Origin: Chthoniobacteraceae bacterium
Lineage (GTDB): Bacteria > Verrucomicrobiota > Verrucomicrobiia > Chthoniobacterales > Chthoniobacteraceae
DNA length: 64,000 nucleotides
NCBI GenBank assembly: GCA_028293625.1
Contig: JAQGOL010000040.1
Location: forward strand, 62,001-126,000
Direction: 5' to 3'
Part shown: positions 16,016-25,062 of the stretch, piece after piece
Position numbering within the stretch: the first letter of the stretch is position 1
How the letters are laid out: every line of letters starts with the position of its first letter
The notes under the pieces: generated by a model
What the model was told of the DNA's origin: nothing
Databases searched by the model: none
The model's input: the letters and a program-made list of their open reading frames with translations, nothing else
Translations under genes and position numbers: made by a program

Positions 16016-17910
16016 TGTGTGGATGGACCGGATATTTTAAGCCGAATTCCGGCAGCGAATTCGAGATGCGGAACATGACTTCAAGGATGACGGATACGCT
16101 TTCGCATCGCGGCCCCGATGATTCCGGAGTCTGGGTTGACGCGCAAGTCGGTATAGCTCTCGGTTTTCGCCGACTTTCGATCATGGATCTGTCGCCGGCA
16201 GGGCATCAACCAATGCTATCGTCCAGCGCCCGTTATGTCATTGTTTTCAATGGCGAGATATATAACTTTGCAGAGTTACGAACCGTTCTCCGCCTAGCAG
16301 GCCATGCCTTTCGGGGAGGCTCGGACACGGAAGTACTTCTCGCTGCGGTAGAAGAATGGGGAGCGGAGGTAGCAACTAAGAAATTGTCCGGGATGTTCTC
16401 ATTCGCCCTGTTCGACAAAAAGGAGCGGAGTTTGTTTCTAGCTCGTGATCCGCTAGGAAAAAAGCCACTATATTATGGCCAGATTGGGCGGACACTATTA
16501 TTTGGATCCGAACTTAAAGCTTTACGACAACACGAGGATTTTCAAGCCGATATAGACCTTGGCGCATTGAGTCTTTATCTCCGCCGCAATGCAGTACCGG
16601 CTCCGGTTTGTATATATAAAGGGATCCACCAGTTGCAGCCTGGTCATATGCTTGCAATCCCGGCTGATGCACAATCGTTGCCGGAACCTATCCCATATTG
16701 GTCATTACAAAAAATTGCAGAAAGTGGCATGGCAAACTGCCTTGATGTTTCGGAGAAGGAAGCTACCGATCAGCTAGATGGGCTATTAAGAAAGGCAGTC
16801 TCCTCTCGTATGATCGCTGATGTTCCTTTAGGCGCCTTTTTATCAGGAGGTATTGATTCATCTACGATTGTCGCCTTAATGCAGGCGCAGAATCATCGAC
16901 CTGTTAAAACCTTTAGTATCGGGTTTGACGAATGTACATTTAATGAGGCGCAGCATGCTAAACAGGTTGCCGGTCACCTTGGGACTGACCATTCGGAACT
17001 TTATCTTACGGCCGCTGATGCTCTTGAGCTTATTCCACGCCTGCCAGACATATACGACGAACCGTTTGCCGATATGTCGCAGATCCCAACCCATTTGCTT
17101 TGTAAACTCGCACGGAGTAGCGTGGCAGTCAGTTTGTCTGGGGACGGAGGCGATGAGCTTTTTGCGGGTTATCCGCGATACCGCGAAGCGGAGCGGATTT
17201 GGCGCGCTCTGGACATTTTTCCGGCCCAAATCCGCAAGCAAGTAGCGACCAGACTCATGTTAATGACTCCGAATACAATTTTGGGCAACCGGATTGGGAG
17301 TATTTTGGACATGTGCAAGAGCAGTACCCCCGAGGAACTGTATCACTGGAGGGTATCTCATTATAAAACACCTAGTGATATCGTCATTAATGGATTTGAA
17401 CCGCCTACTCCTTTTACTGAATCAAAATCCTGGCCGTCCTGGAGTAATTTTACAGAACGAATGCTTTTTTTGGATTCAATAAGCTATCTCCCAGATGATA
17501 TTTTTACAAAAGTAGACCGCGCCAGCATGGCGGTAGGCCTTGAGGTGCGTGTTCCAATGGTTGACACGCGAGTTCTGGAGTTTGCTTGGCAACTTCCCCT
17601 CAAAATGAAAATGCGTCGGGGTCAGGGGAAATGGATTCTTCGCCAAGTTCTTGACCGCTATGTGCCACGAACGCTTGTGGATAGGCCAAAAATGGGATTT
17701 GCAGTTCCAATTGGAGCTTGGCTCCGTGGTCCTCTTCGAGTTTGGGCTGAAGAATTGTTAGATGAAAACAGGCTTAGACGAGAAGGCTATTTTCATCCAC
17801 AGATTATTCGTCAAAAGTGGACTCAGCATCTTAGCGCTCAATACAATTGGGAATACTTCTTGTGGACTATATTGATGTTTCAAGCATGGCGGCATCGCTG
17901 GCACTGCTAA
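16015..17910 (+). CDS. asnB: AsnB-type glutamine-dependent amidotransferase, copy 1
   Basis: A 631-residue enzyme of the glutamine-hydrolysing asparagine synthetase family. It starts MCGWTGYF, so Cys2 becomes the N-terminal nucleophile after Met removal. The glutaminase domain (residues 1-210) has the HRGPDDSG and FNGEIYNFAELR blocks; the synthetase domain has the PP-loop AFLSGGIDSSTIVALM, then VSLSGDGGDELFAGYPRY and TKVDRASMAVGLEVRVP. Inside a polysaccharide cluster such enzymes are thought to amidate a sugar carboxyl or a peptide substituent rather than make free asparagine; that is inference. A second copy follows directly. Confidence 0.88.
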   Translation: MCGWTGYFKPNSGSEFEMRNMTSRMTDTLSHRGPDDSGVWVDAQVGIALGFRRLSIMDLSPAGHQPMLSSSARYVIVFNGEIYNFAELRTVLRLAGHAFRGGSDTEVLLAAVEEWGAEVATKKLSGMFSFALFDKKERSLFLARDPLGKKPLYYGQIGRTLLFGSELKALRQHEDFQADIDLGALSLYLRRNAVPAPVCIYKGIHQLQPGHMLAIPADAQSLPEPIPYWSLQKIAESGMANCLDVSEKEATDQLDGLLRKAVSSRMIADVPLGAFLSGGIDSSTIVALMQAQNHRPVKTFSIGFDECTFNEAQHAKQVAGHLGTDHSELYLTAADALELIPRLPDIYDEPFADMSQIPTHLLCKLARSSVAVSLSGDGGDELFAGYPRYREAERIWRALDIFPAQIRKQVATRLMLMTPNTILGNRIGSILDMCKSSTPEELYHWRVSHYKTPSDIVINGFEPPTPFTESKSWPSWSNFTERMLFLDSISYLPDDIFTKVDRASMAVGLEVRVPMVDTRVLEFAWQLPLKMKMRRGQGKWILRQVLDRYVPRTLVDRPKMGFAVPIGAWLRGPLRVWAEELLDENRLRREGYFHPQIIRQKWTQHLSAQYNWEYFLWTILMFQAWRHRWHC

Positions 17911-17931
17911 GTGAGAAACTACAAGTTATTT

Positions 17932-19827
17932 ATGTGTGCGATCTACGGGCAATTAGGGTTTCAATATAACGCGAAAACGCAGGCGGACAACGCAACGGAT
18001 ATGATGGCTCACCGGGGGCCGGACGCACGAGGAACCTGGCACGGCGCCAATATTTTTCTTGGAATGCGCCGCCTTAGTGTAATTGATATCAATGGCGGGC
18101 ATCAGCCGATTTGGAATGAGTCCAAGACGTCCTGCATTGTATTTAATGGGGAGATATACAATTTCCACGAATTGCGGCGGCTTCTTGAGACAAAAGGGCA
18201 TTCATTTAGCACGGCAAGCGATACTGAAGTGATCCTCCACGCATATGACGAGTGGGATGTCGATTGCTTGCGCAGGCTAAATGGGATGTTTGCAATTGCA
18301 ATATGGGATCAAAAACAAAAACGGCTCCTTATAGCTCGGGATCGAATCGGCGAAAAGCCGCTTTATTATTACCGTAAACCCAACGGGGTGATATTCGCTT
18401 CGGAAATAAAATCGATCTTAAGCCATTGCGATATATCCCGGGAGATCAATCCACGGGGTTTGTCTAACTTTTTTGCGTTTGGACATTCTATGGCGCCCGA
18501 GACCATATATAAGGGCATTTTCAAACTTCTGCCTGGGCATTATATTTTGGCTACAGAGCAAAGCTTTGATATAAAAGAGTATTGGGATATTGGTGCCGAA
18601 ATGCAGCTCTTGGAATATGGAAAGCTCAGTGCGGCAGATTACGGCGAAACAATTTTGCGCTTATTAGACGACTCAGTGCGTCGAAGGATGATTGCGGATG
18701 TTCCAGTTGGAGCATTTCTGAGCGGCGGGGTTGACTCTACTGCCATCGTCGCTCTTATGCAGCGTCATGCCAGTGTCCCGGTGAAAACCTTCTCGCTCGG
18801 TTTCTCAATTGGGGGAAGCTATAACGAACTACAGGACGCCCGAGCTGTAGCAGCTCATTTCGACACCGAGCATCATGAATTACTCGTTGAGCACGTTGAC
18901 CTCGTTGAAACTCTGCGCCGGCTAGTTTATCATTACGATGAACCATTCGGAGACGCTGCGTGTTTCCCTCTCTATCTCCTTAGTAACTTTGCAAGAGAGC
19001 ACGTTAAAGTTGTTCTTTCAGGAGACGGTGGAGACGAGCTTTTCGGTGGCTACCGGAGGTATGCGGTTGACCGGTTAGCCTCGCGCTATCAGATGCTGCC
19101 GAATAAATTAATTGACAGGCTAATTCCGATGCTTGCAGATCGCATGCCTCGTCTGCGTCGGCTTAAGCGGACCGTTCATACGCTACCGCTTTGCAGCCAA
19201 GCTGAGAGATATGCTTCATGGCTTGTCTTGTTTGACCCTGAGATGCAGAGCGAGTTGCTTTCCACGGGTTCCATAGCGCATGAGATCAATTATAATCCAG
19301 CTTCGATAACCAGTCCGTATATCGATAGATTTCACCACAGCCAAGGGATTGGATCCGCTAACAAGATGATGTACGCGGACCTTAAGACGCTTTTGCCAGA
19401 CGGTTACATGGAAAAAACGGATAAAGCGACGATGGCATGCAGTTTGGAAGCACGCTTGCCTATTCTCGATCATAGACTTGTTGAGTTGGCGTTCGGCATT
19501 CCAGACGAATTCAAGATTCGCGGGAGGAGTCTGAAATGGATTTTTAAGCAAGCTCTCCGCAGGTTGGTACCGCCTAAGGTGATAGCCCGACCCAAACATG
19601 GCTTTGCCGTTCCACTCGATCCTTGGTTCAGGGGCGAGCTTAAAGAGTTTGCTTATGACGTGATTCTCGATGAACGAACCCGGCGTCGCGGATACTTTGA
19701 TGTCACGTTCGTTGAGCGATTGTGGCGTGAGCATAAGAGTGGGCGAAACGTCTGGGACTCGCAGCTGTGGTTATTGCTTAACTTCGAACTCTGGAGCCGA
19801 ATTTATCTGGATGGTGATGCGTTATGA
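17932..19827 (+). CDS. asnB: AsnB-type glutamine-dependent amidotransferase, copy 2
   Basis: A second member of the same family, also 631 residues when started at the ATG at 17932. This start is chosen because it places the nucleophile Cys at position 2 (MCAIYGQLGF); a GTG at 17911 would add seven residues and block the active site. Key blocks are MMAHRGPDARG, FNGEIYNFHELRRLL, AFLSGGVDSTAIVALM, VVLSGDGGDELFGGYRRY and EKTDKATMACSLEARLP. Its sequence differs clearly from copy 1, so it is a divergent paralogue rather than a recent duplicate. The stop overlaps the next transferase by 4 bases. Confidence 0.88.
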   Translation: MCAIYGQLGFQYNAKTQADNATDMMAHRGPDARGTWHGANIFLGMRRLSVIDINGGHQPIWNESKTSCIVFNGEIYNFHELRRLLETKGHSFSTASDTEVILHAYDEWDVDCLRRLNGMFAIAIWDQKQKRLLIARDRIGEKPLYYYRKPNGVIFASEIKSILSHCDISREINPRGLSNFFAFGHSMAPETIYKGIFKLLPGHYILATEQSFDIKEYWDIGAEMQLLEYGKLSAADYGETILRLLDDSVRRRMIADVPVGAFLSGGVDSTAIVALMQRHASVPVKTFSLGFSIGGSYNELQDARAVAAHFDTEHHELLVEHVDLVETLRRLVYHYDEPFGDAACFPLYLLSNFAREHVKVVLSGDGGDELFGGYRRYAVDRLASRYQMLPNKLIDRLIPMLADRMPRLRRLKRTVHTLPLCSQAERYASWLVLFDPEMQSELLSTGSIAHEINYNPASITSPYIDRFHHSQGIGSANKMMYADLKTLLPDGYMEKTDKATMACSLEARLPILDHRLVELAFGIPDEFKIRGRSLKWIFKQALRRLVPPKVIARPKHGFAVPLDPWFRGELKEFAYDVILDERTRRRGYFDVTFVERLWREHKSGRNVWDSQLWLLLNFELWSRIYLDGDAL

Positions 19828-21053
19828 ATCGTCTCAAAATCGCCCATGTAACAACTGTTGATTATTCGCTTCGTGATTTACTGCTAAATCAATTACAGAG
19901 TTTGCAATCGACGGGGTTTGAGGTTGTTGGCATTTCGTCAAGTGGAACCGAGGTGGCTGCTATTGAGGCAGCCGGGATCCGTCACATTGCTGTCTCGATG
20001 AGTCGCCGTCTGACACCATTGGCGGATATGGTGTCGACATGGAAACTTTGCCAAGTAATGCGACGAGAACGTTTTTGTGTTGTCCATACGCATACGCCGA
20101 AAGCCGGACTATTAGGGCAGATGGCAGCAAAGATGGCCGGGGGAGCTATAGTAATAAATACGGTTCACGGTTTTTATTTCCACGAACATATGACCGGACG
20201 GACTCGCCATTTTTTTATTCAGGTCGAAAAAGCAGGCGCATTCTGTTCGGATCTCATTTTGTCCCAAAACATGGAGGACATTTACACGGCTGTTGGTGAG
20301 AAGATCTGTACATTACCAAAAATCAGATATATAGGAAACGGTATCGATCTGCGCCAGTTTCACCCCAGCGCGGTTACAGAAAAAAAGACACGCGACCTTC
20401 GCCAGCAGCTCAATATCCCCTTGGAGAGCCCCGTCATTGGATTCGTAGGTCGACTCGCCGCACGCAGAAAGGGTTTTTCCGATTTTCTTGCTGCTGCTAC
20501 GATTTTGAGCGAAAAATTTCCAACTGCTCGATTTCTAATTGTCGGGGATCCGGATATTGGAAAGTCTGACGCTGTATTCCCTTCCGCCGCCGAAGATTAT
20601 GGCATTGCCGATCAATGCGTTTTTACCGGTCTTTCGCCAAATGCCGATTTGCCCGCTATTTATAGCTTGATGAATGTGCTCGTTTTGCCGTCCTTATTCG
20701 AAGGTGTCCCAAGGGTAGTAATGGAAGCTTCTGCTATGGGCATTCCGAGCGTTGTAAGTGACGTGAAAGGAAATCGCGAGGCAGTGGTGCATGCCAAAAC
20801 CGGATTTATAGTTCCCCTTGGCGATGTGCAGGCCATAGTCGCTGCAATCTCTCAGGTTATATCGGATGAAAACTTACAGCAGCAGCTAAGTAAAGCCGGG
20901 CGAATATTCGCCAGCGAACACTTCGATGAGCAGATGGTTTTCAATCGGATTCGCTCAGAATACGCTGCGCTGCTTAGAGCAAAGCGCGGAATTGATATTC
21001 TATCACTTCCCAATGATCCCCCGGCCTGTTCGGTGGCTGCGGCTTTCCAATAA
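19824..21053 (+). CDS. GT4 glycosyltransferase (fourth of four), last gene of the cluster
   Basis: A 409-residue GT-B enzyme. The acceptor half has KIAHVTTVDYSLRDLLLNQL, VVHTHTPKAGLLGQMAAKMA and INTVHGFYFHEH, a pattern found in WbpH/PglA-like N-acetylhexosamine transferases; the donor half has VIGFVGRLAARRKGFSDFLAA and SLFEGVPRVVMEASAMGIP. It overlaps the AsnB stop by ATGA. A hairpin terminator begins 4 bases after its stop codon, so this gene ends the polysaccharide transcription unit. Confidence 0.85.
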   Translation: MNRLKIAHVTTVDYSLRDLLLNQLQSLQSTGFEVVGISSSGTEVAAIEAAGIRHIAVSMSRRLTPLADMVSTWKLCQVMRRERFCVVHTHTPKAGLLGQMAAKMAGGAIVINTVHGFYFHEHMTGRTRHFFIQVEKAGAFCSDLILSQNMEDIYTAVGEKICTLPKIRYIGNGIDLRQFHPSAVTEKKTRDLRQQLNIPLESPVIGFVGRLAARRKGFSDFLAAATILSEKFPTARFLIVGDPDIGKSDAVFPSAAEDYGIADQCVFTGLSPNADLPAIYSLMNVLVLPSLFEGVPRVVMEASAMGIPSVVSDVKGNREAVVHAKTGFIVPLGDVQAIVAAISQVISDENLQQQLSKAGRIFASEHFDEQMVFNRIRSEYAALLRAKRGIDILSLPNDPPACSVAAAFQ

Positions 21054-21057
21054 ACAC

Positions 21058-21083
21058 AAAAGGCGCGATTACTCGCGCCTTTT
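21058..21083. terminator. Bidirectional Rho-independent terminator
   Basis: A perfect 10-bp stem with a 6-base loop: AAAAGGCGCG (21058-21067), loop ATTACT, CGCGCCTTTT (21074-21083). The A run on one side and T run on the other make it work for both strands. It lies between the convergent ends of the polysaccharide cluster and the cyclase-fold gene. Confidence 0.92.
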
Positions 21084-21107
21084 GGTTGAAACTGTTTCTT
21101 AGGCGGC

Positions 21108-22568
21108 TTACTTCGTCGTTGGCATGTAACGATAGAATACTTCCAGCATCAGAACGCAAAGTGATGTGCGATAGAATGGACCTGCCCCGTCATTCTTGAG
21201 TTCGAGGCCGCCAGGATTGTCTTTGGCACCCGTACGTGGCCAAGAACCATCTTTACTTTGACTGGTGGCAATCTCATCCTGAAACAAGCGATTCCACTTA
21301 CTCCATGTACTACCGCCATACATCAGGCAAGCTTGCGTATTATAATACCACGCATAAAGATTGGCATCCTTACCATTGTATTTGACCGGGTATTTCTCAT
21401 CGGTTTCCTTAAGCATGAACTCAATGCCTTCGCGCACCACTTTATCCTTATCCTGTTTCCAGAAATAGGTGCAAAGAACGCCCACACCCGTTAGGCTATA
21501 CCTGTCTTCCGGAGTGCGGTAACCAAAGCCGCCATTTTTTCCCTGCACCCGCTTTAGATTAACCATCGCTTTGTCGAGTGCCTCATCGACACCGGCAATG
21601 TTTAATCCGGACAGATGGGCGGCTTTCAAAGCCTGGATCTGCCAGCCTGCAACCGAAGTATCACTGTTAGGTTCCTTGCGGTAGCCGTAGTTCCATCCGC
21701 CATCCGGTGCCTGACCATCCACAATATACTTCACCGCCTGCTTCAGGAGCTCGGCATAACGATCGTCCTTGGTCATCGTATAATATTCGCCCATCGCATA
21801 CGTCGCGATTGCATGCTGATAGACTCCATCGTTTCCACCCCATCCATCTTTGGTAAGGGACATGCGGCCTTGGAATTCTCCGCCGCGCTGCAACAACCAA
21901 TCGAGCCCCTTCTTAACAGTGGGGCCAAATTCGGGCGACTCAGGCGTCTCGCCGTGGCCCAGGAAGCATAGAATAGCAAAGCCTGTCATCGACGGAGTAA
22001 ATTCCGGACTCCACGAGCCATCTTCACTTTGGTGCTGTTTAAGCCAGCGCAACCCTGCCATCACTGCCTTCTCGCTCGAATCTTTCCCCTTGTTCTTGTC
22101 CATCATCATCGTGCGGGCAGTACCGCCCATTCGGCCGGCCATCGTGGACGGAAGTCCTTTGCCGGGAACCGAATTCATCGCCTTCGGCAGCTCGTTCATC
22201 TTTACATCTCCCATTGCTTTAACGACCGGCACAGGCACCGACGCCATTTGAAAACTAGCCGAAGTCGTGTTGGTAGACGTAATCGCGCTGATTGTCGGAG
22301 CACTAACCGATGGAGTCTCGGGCGTAAAAGTTTGCACAGTCGGATCCGGCAGCTGGTCGACCTGCGGCGCTACCGCGGTATCAGCGCCAACCACCCCGCC
22401 TTCCGCAGTAAAATCAACTTTTGCACGGCTCTGATGGAAAAGCACCACCTTGAAGCCCATGGCAATGATGATGACGTGGATCAAAAACGAAAAAGTGAAA
22501 AAGCGCGAAGCCGCCAGCTTTTCCTGGAGTCGCTGACTGAGGGGCTTTTTGGGAGGGAACTGGTCCAT
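21108..22568 (-). CDS. Membrane-anchored prenyltransferase/squalene-cyclase-repeat protein
   Basis: A 486-residue protein with a TonB-like N-terminus: a short cytoplasmic stretch, one membrane helix (FFTFSFLIHVIIIAMGF, about residues 24-40), then a periplasmic linker rich in Pro, Thr and Ser. Residues 165-480 form an alpha/alpha-barrel of the terpenoid cyclase fold with QW-like repeats (QSEDGSWSPEF, QAPDGGWNYGY, GKNGGFGYR, SQSKDGSWPRT). The DxDD motif of true squalene-hopene cyclases is absent, so a binding or structural role outside the inner membrane is more likely than cyclisation. Similar proteins occur widely in Planctomycetes and Verrucomicrobia, with no function that I know of. ATG at 22568 is preferred over a TTG two codons upstream. 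Confidence 0.75.
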   Translation of the reverse strand: MDQFPPKKPLSQRLQEKLAASRFFTFSFLIHVIIIAMGFKVVLFHQSRAKVDFTAEGGVVGADTAVAPQVDQLPDPTVQTFTPETPSVSAPTISAITSTNTTSASFQMASVPVPVVKAMGDVKMNELPKAMNSVPGKGLPSTMAGRMGGTARTMMMDKNKGKDSSEKAVMAGLRWLKQHQSEDGSWSPEFTPSMTGFAILCFLGHGETPESPEFGPTVKKGLDWLLQRGGEFQGRMSLTKDGWGGNDGVYQHAIATYAMGEYYTMTKDDRYAELLKQAVKYIVDGQAPDGGWNYGYRKEPNSDTSVAGWQIQALKAAHLSGLNIAGVDEALDKAMVNLKRVQGKNGGFGYRTPEDRYSLTGVGVLCTYFWKQDKDKVVREGIEFMLKETDEKYPVKYNGKDANLYAWYYNTQACLMYGGSTWSKWNRLFQDEIATSQSKDGSWPRTGAKDNPGGLELKNDGAGPFYRTSLCVLMLEVFYRYMPTTK

Positions 22569-22728
22569 AATCAAAGAAGAAAAGGGTTCGGGTTGGGACT
22601 GTCAATGCGAGAGGAAACGTTCATGAAGTAATCTGCTTTCAACAGCCATACGGGGGACGCACCCCGGAACTTAGGCCAATTCGGGATATTTCGTATTTTA
22701 AACCCAACACGTGCCACGCTCGAGTGCC

Positions 22729-23193
22729 CTACAGTTTGGCTTCCAGGCGCGAGAGGATCTCCACGAAACCAGCCGGCGTTTTTGCTTCTTTAAGCTGCGC
22801 CTCCACCTCAGGCGCCTTGAGGATGCGTGCCAGCAGGCCGACAACGCGCAGGTAGTCGGCATCGAGCGCCACAGGCACGCCAATACAGAATAAATAGCGC
22901 GCCGGATCCGCACACTGCCCAAAGGCAATGCCCAAGTCGGAACGGCCAACACTCATGACCATGTCAGTCACGGCGCTGCTTCGGGCGTGTGCAAGGCAAA
23001 GGGAGAAAGCGCGGTCTGGCTGGGAAACGCACGGGGTGGTCAATTTCAGGGCGGCGTATAATTTCTCCCAGTCCATCACCTCGGGATCGTTGCGCAGCAG
23101 GGCGGCCACTTCAAGCACTGCGGCTTCGCCGGTGGTTGCCTGCAGTTTTAACTGCACGTTTCCTGGTTTGAGCATGTCGGCAATGGTCGTCAT
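22729..23193 (-). CDS. PTS EIIA (fructose/nitrogen type) domain protein
   Basis: A 154-residue stand-alone EIIA domain. The phosphorylated histidine lies in FSLCLAHARSSAV, matching the PHAR block of fructose-type and PtsN-type EIIA; later VMSVGRSDLGIAFG and RYLFCIGVPVALDADYLRVVGLLARIL follow the family pattern. No other PTS component is in the window, so a regulatory PtsN-like role is more likely than sugar uptake, but this is inference. The start at 23193 forms an ATGA overlap with the NAD kinase stop; another ATG at 23211 is possible. Third gene of the tlyA-nadK-EIIA operon. Confidence 0.8.
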   Translation of the reverse strand: MTTIADMLKPGNVQLKLQATTGEAAVLEVAALLRNDPEVMDWEKLYAALKLTTPCVSQPDRAFSLCLAHARSSAVTDMVMSVGRSDLGIAFGQCADPARYLFCIGVPVALDADYLRVVGLLARILKAPEVEAQLKEAKTPAGFVEILSRLEAKL

Positions 23194-24056
23194 ATCGCCG
23201 TGCCGCTCCATTTCAGTTTATGGCGCATCACTTCAAAAAAAGTTAGTCCCGGCAGCATTGCTAGGGAAAGCCGGTGCGCAGCCTTGCTGACACGGATCTG
23301 GTCGCCACTCTCCACGCGAATCGCGTTTTGTCCATCGAGTGTCAGGAATATGTCCGATTGGTCGCGGGACTGCACAATTTCAATAAATGATTCGTCGCTG
23401 ACAATCATCGGACGCATCGTAAGCACATGGGGGCAAATCGGCGTGATAACAAAAACACCGCTGTCCGGTGTCAATACCGGCCCACCCGCGCTGAGCGAAT
23501 AAGCGGTTGAGCCGGTCGGAGTCGCCACAATTAAACCATCCGCATTATATTCGCTGAGGCTTTCTCCATCAATTAGCACATCGATTTTGATCAGGCGCGA
23601 AAGCTCGCCCCGGCTCACTACCGCGTCATTGAGTGCCGTTTCCATAAAAAGCGGTTCGCCATGACGCAGCACCTCCACCGAAAGCATGGTCCTCTCGCTT
23701 AGGGTGTAATTGCCGGCAACCAGCTTCTCCACGGCTTTGCTTCCGGCCTCCGAGCTCACCGAAGTAAGAAATCCAAGTGACCCCAAATTGATGCCAAAGA
23801 GCGGCGGCAGGCGCGAACCGAGTTCCCTGACCGCCTGCAGAAGCGTGCCATCGCCTCCAAGCACAATCACCAGGTCACATTCGCGCCCAAGATCAGAAAC
23901 TGAAAACGTCGAGGTGGCTCCCACAAATTTTGCGGTCCGCTCATCGATCAAAAGCGCGCAATCAAACCGCCTGAACTCTTCACAAAGTCCCGCGAGGAGA
24001 CGTTGCGCCCCTGCCTTGGTTGTATTGGCGATTAAACCGATCCGGCGCGTAGACAT
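23190..24056 (-). CDS. nadK: NAD kinase
   Basis: A 288-residue cytoplasmic enzyme that phosphorylates NAD to NADP. Diagnostic motifs: LVIVLGGDGTLLQAVREL (GGDG, residues about 60-75), FGINLGSLGFLT, LNDAVVSRG and NADGLIVATPTGSTAYSLSAGGP, followed by ITPICPHVLTMRPMI. Start ATG at 24056 gives MSTRRIGLIANTTK, the usual first strand; the frame stays open to 24116. It overlaps the end of tlyA by 25 bases and the EIIA gene by 4, so the three are co-transcribed. Confidence 0.95.
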   Translation of the reverse strand: MSTRRIGLIANTTKAGAQRLLAGLCEEFRRFDCALLIDERTAKFVGATSTFSVSDLGRECDLVIVLGGDGTLLQAVRELGSRLPPLFGINLGSLGFLTSVSSEAGSKAVEKLVAGNYTLSERTMLSVEVLRHGEPLFMETALNDAVVSRGELSRLIKIDVLIDGESLSEYNADGLIVATPTGSTAYSLSAGGPVLTPDSGVFVITPICPHVLTMRPMIVSDESFIEIVQSRDQSDIFLTLDGQNAIRVESGDQIRVSKAAHRLSLAMLPGLTFFEVMRHKLKWSGTAI

Positions 24057-24778
24057 GCGAGGAACTCCTTGTTGCCTTCTCCCCCGAGAATCGGCGATTC
24101 GATACAGTCGCACCATTGGTGTCTGAGCGTTTCGAGGACAAACGATCGGATTTTTTCCACGGCCCGGACATGGAGAGCCGGATCACGAACAACGCCGCCT
24201 CTTCCAATCTCTTCTTTGCGAAGCTCAAACTGCGGTTTGATGAGGGGAATGATCACCCCTTCAGGACGCAACAGTTCAAATGCGCGCGGCAAGATCAAAG
24301 TCAGAGAGATAAATGATACGTCGATCACACAAATATCGATTGGCTCGGCAATGTCCGCGCAACTCAGGTATCGTGCATTGAGTTTTTCGCGCACCACCAC
24401 ACGGGGATCGCTCCGGATTTTCCAGTCAAGCTGCGAGTGCCCCACATCGATCGCATATACCTTGGCGGCACCATGCTGGAGCAAACAATCGGTGAACCCT
24501 CCCGTCGATGCGCCGATATCGAGGCACGTGGCCCCTTTCGGCACGATGGAAAATGCGCCTAGGGCCGCCTCCATCTTGAGCCCGCCCCGTCCCACATAAC
24601 GGTCGGCCGCCTTCACGACAACAAGCGCGTCTTCATTGACCTTCGTGCCAGGTTTATCAATCACCCGATCGGCCACCATCACCGCCCCCGCCATGATCGC
24701 ACGCTGCGCCTTTTCGCGGCTTTCACACAAACCACGGGCCACAAGGAGCAGATCAAGGCGTTGTTTGGGAGAAGGCAC
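24032..24778 (-). CDS. tlyA: TlyA-family rRNA 2'-O-methyltransferase
   Basis: A 248-residue protein with an S4 RNA-binding domain (RLDLLLVARGLCESREKAQR, then GAVMVADRVIDKPGTKV, residues 6-60) and an FtsJ-like methyltransferase domain (TCLDIGASTGGFTDCLLQHG, VYAIDVGHSQLDWKIR, CVIDVSFISLTLILP, IIPLIKPQFELRKEEIGRGG). In Mycobacterium TlyA methylates 16S and 23S rRNA; the name haemolysin often given to this family is historical. The start codon is GTG. First gene of the operon with nadK. Confidence 0.92.
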   Translation of the reverse strand: MPSPKQRLDLLLVARGLCESREKAQRAIMAGAVMVADRVIDKPGTKVNEDALVVVKAADRYVGRGGLKMEAALGAFSIVPKGATCLDIGASTGGFTDCLLQHGAAKVYAIDVGHSQLDWKIRSDPRVVVREKLNARYLSCADIAEPIDICVIDVSFISLTLILPRAFELLRPEGVIIPLIKPQFELRKEEIGRGGVVRDPALHVRAVEKIRSFVLETLRHQWCDCIESPILGGEGNKEFLACLRAGSV

Positions 24779-25062
24779 GGCGGAAGCTTTGCGCGACGGT
24801 TAATGAGCCAGTAACCTGGCTTCGACGAGACTTTTTCGAAGAACTTTGCCTCTGCCGGCTCTCCCGATGATGCCGGAAGCAGGTTCCGACGCCTCTTCTT
24901 ACAGAGTAAAACGTTGTGAAATCCGGACGTGAACAGGCCTTTGCTTAACGGCAGATACCACCGTTCGCATCGCGCTCCCCCGCCCTTCCAGAAGCGTGGC
25001 GTTTTTTCCACCAATGATGCTTCTTGAATGAGCTTCGAGCGGGGTAGATTAAAGACATCCCT

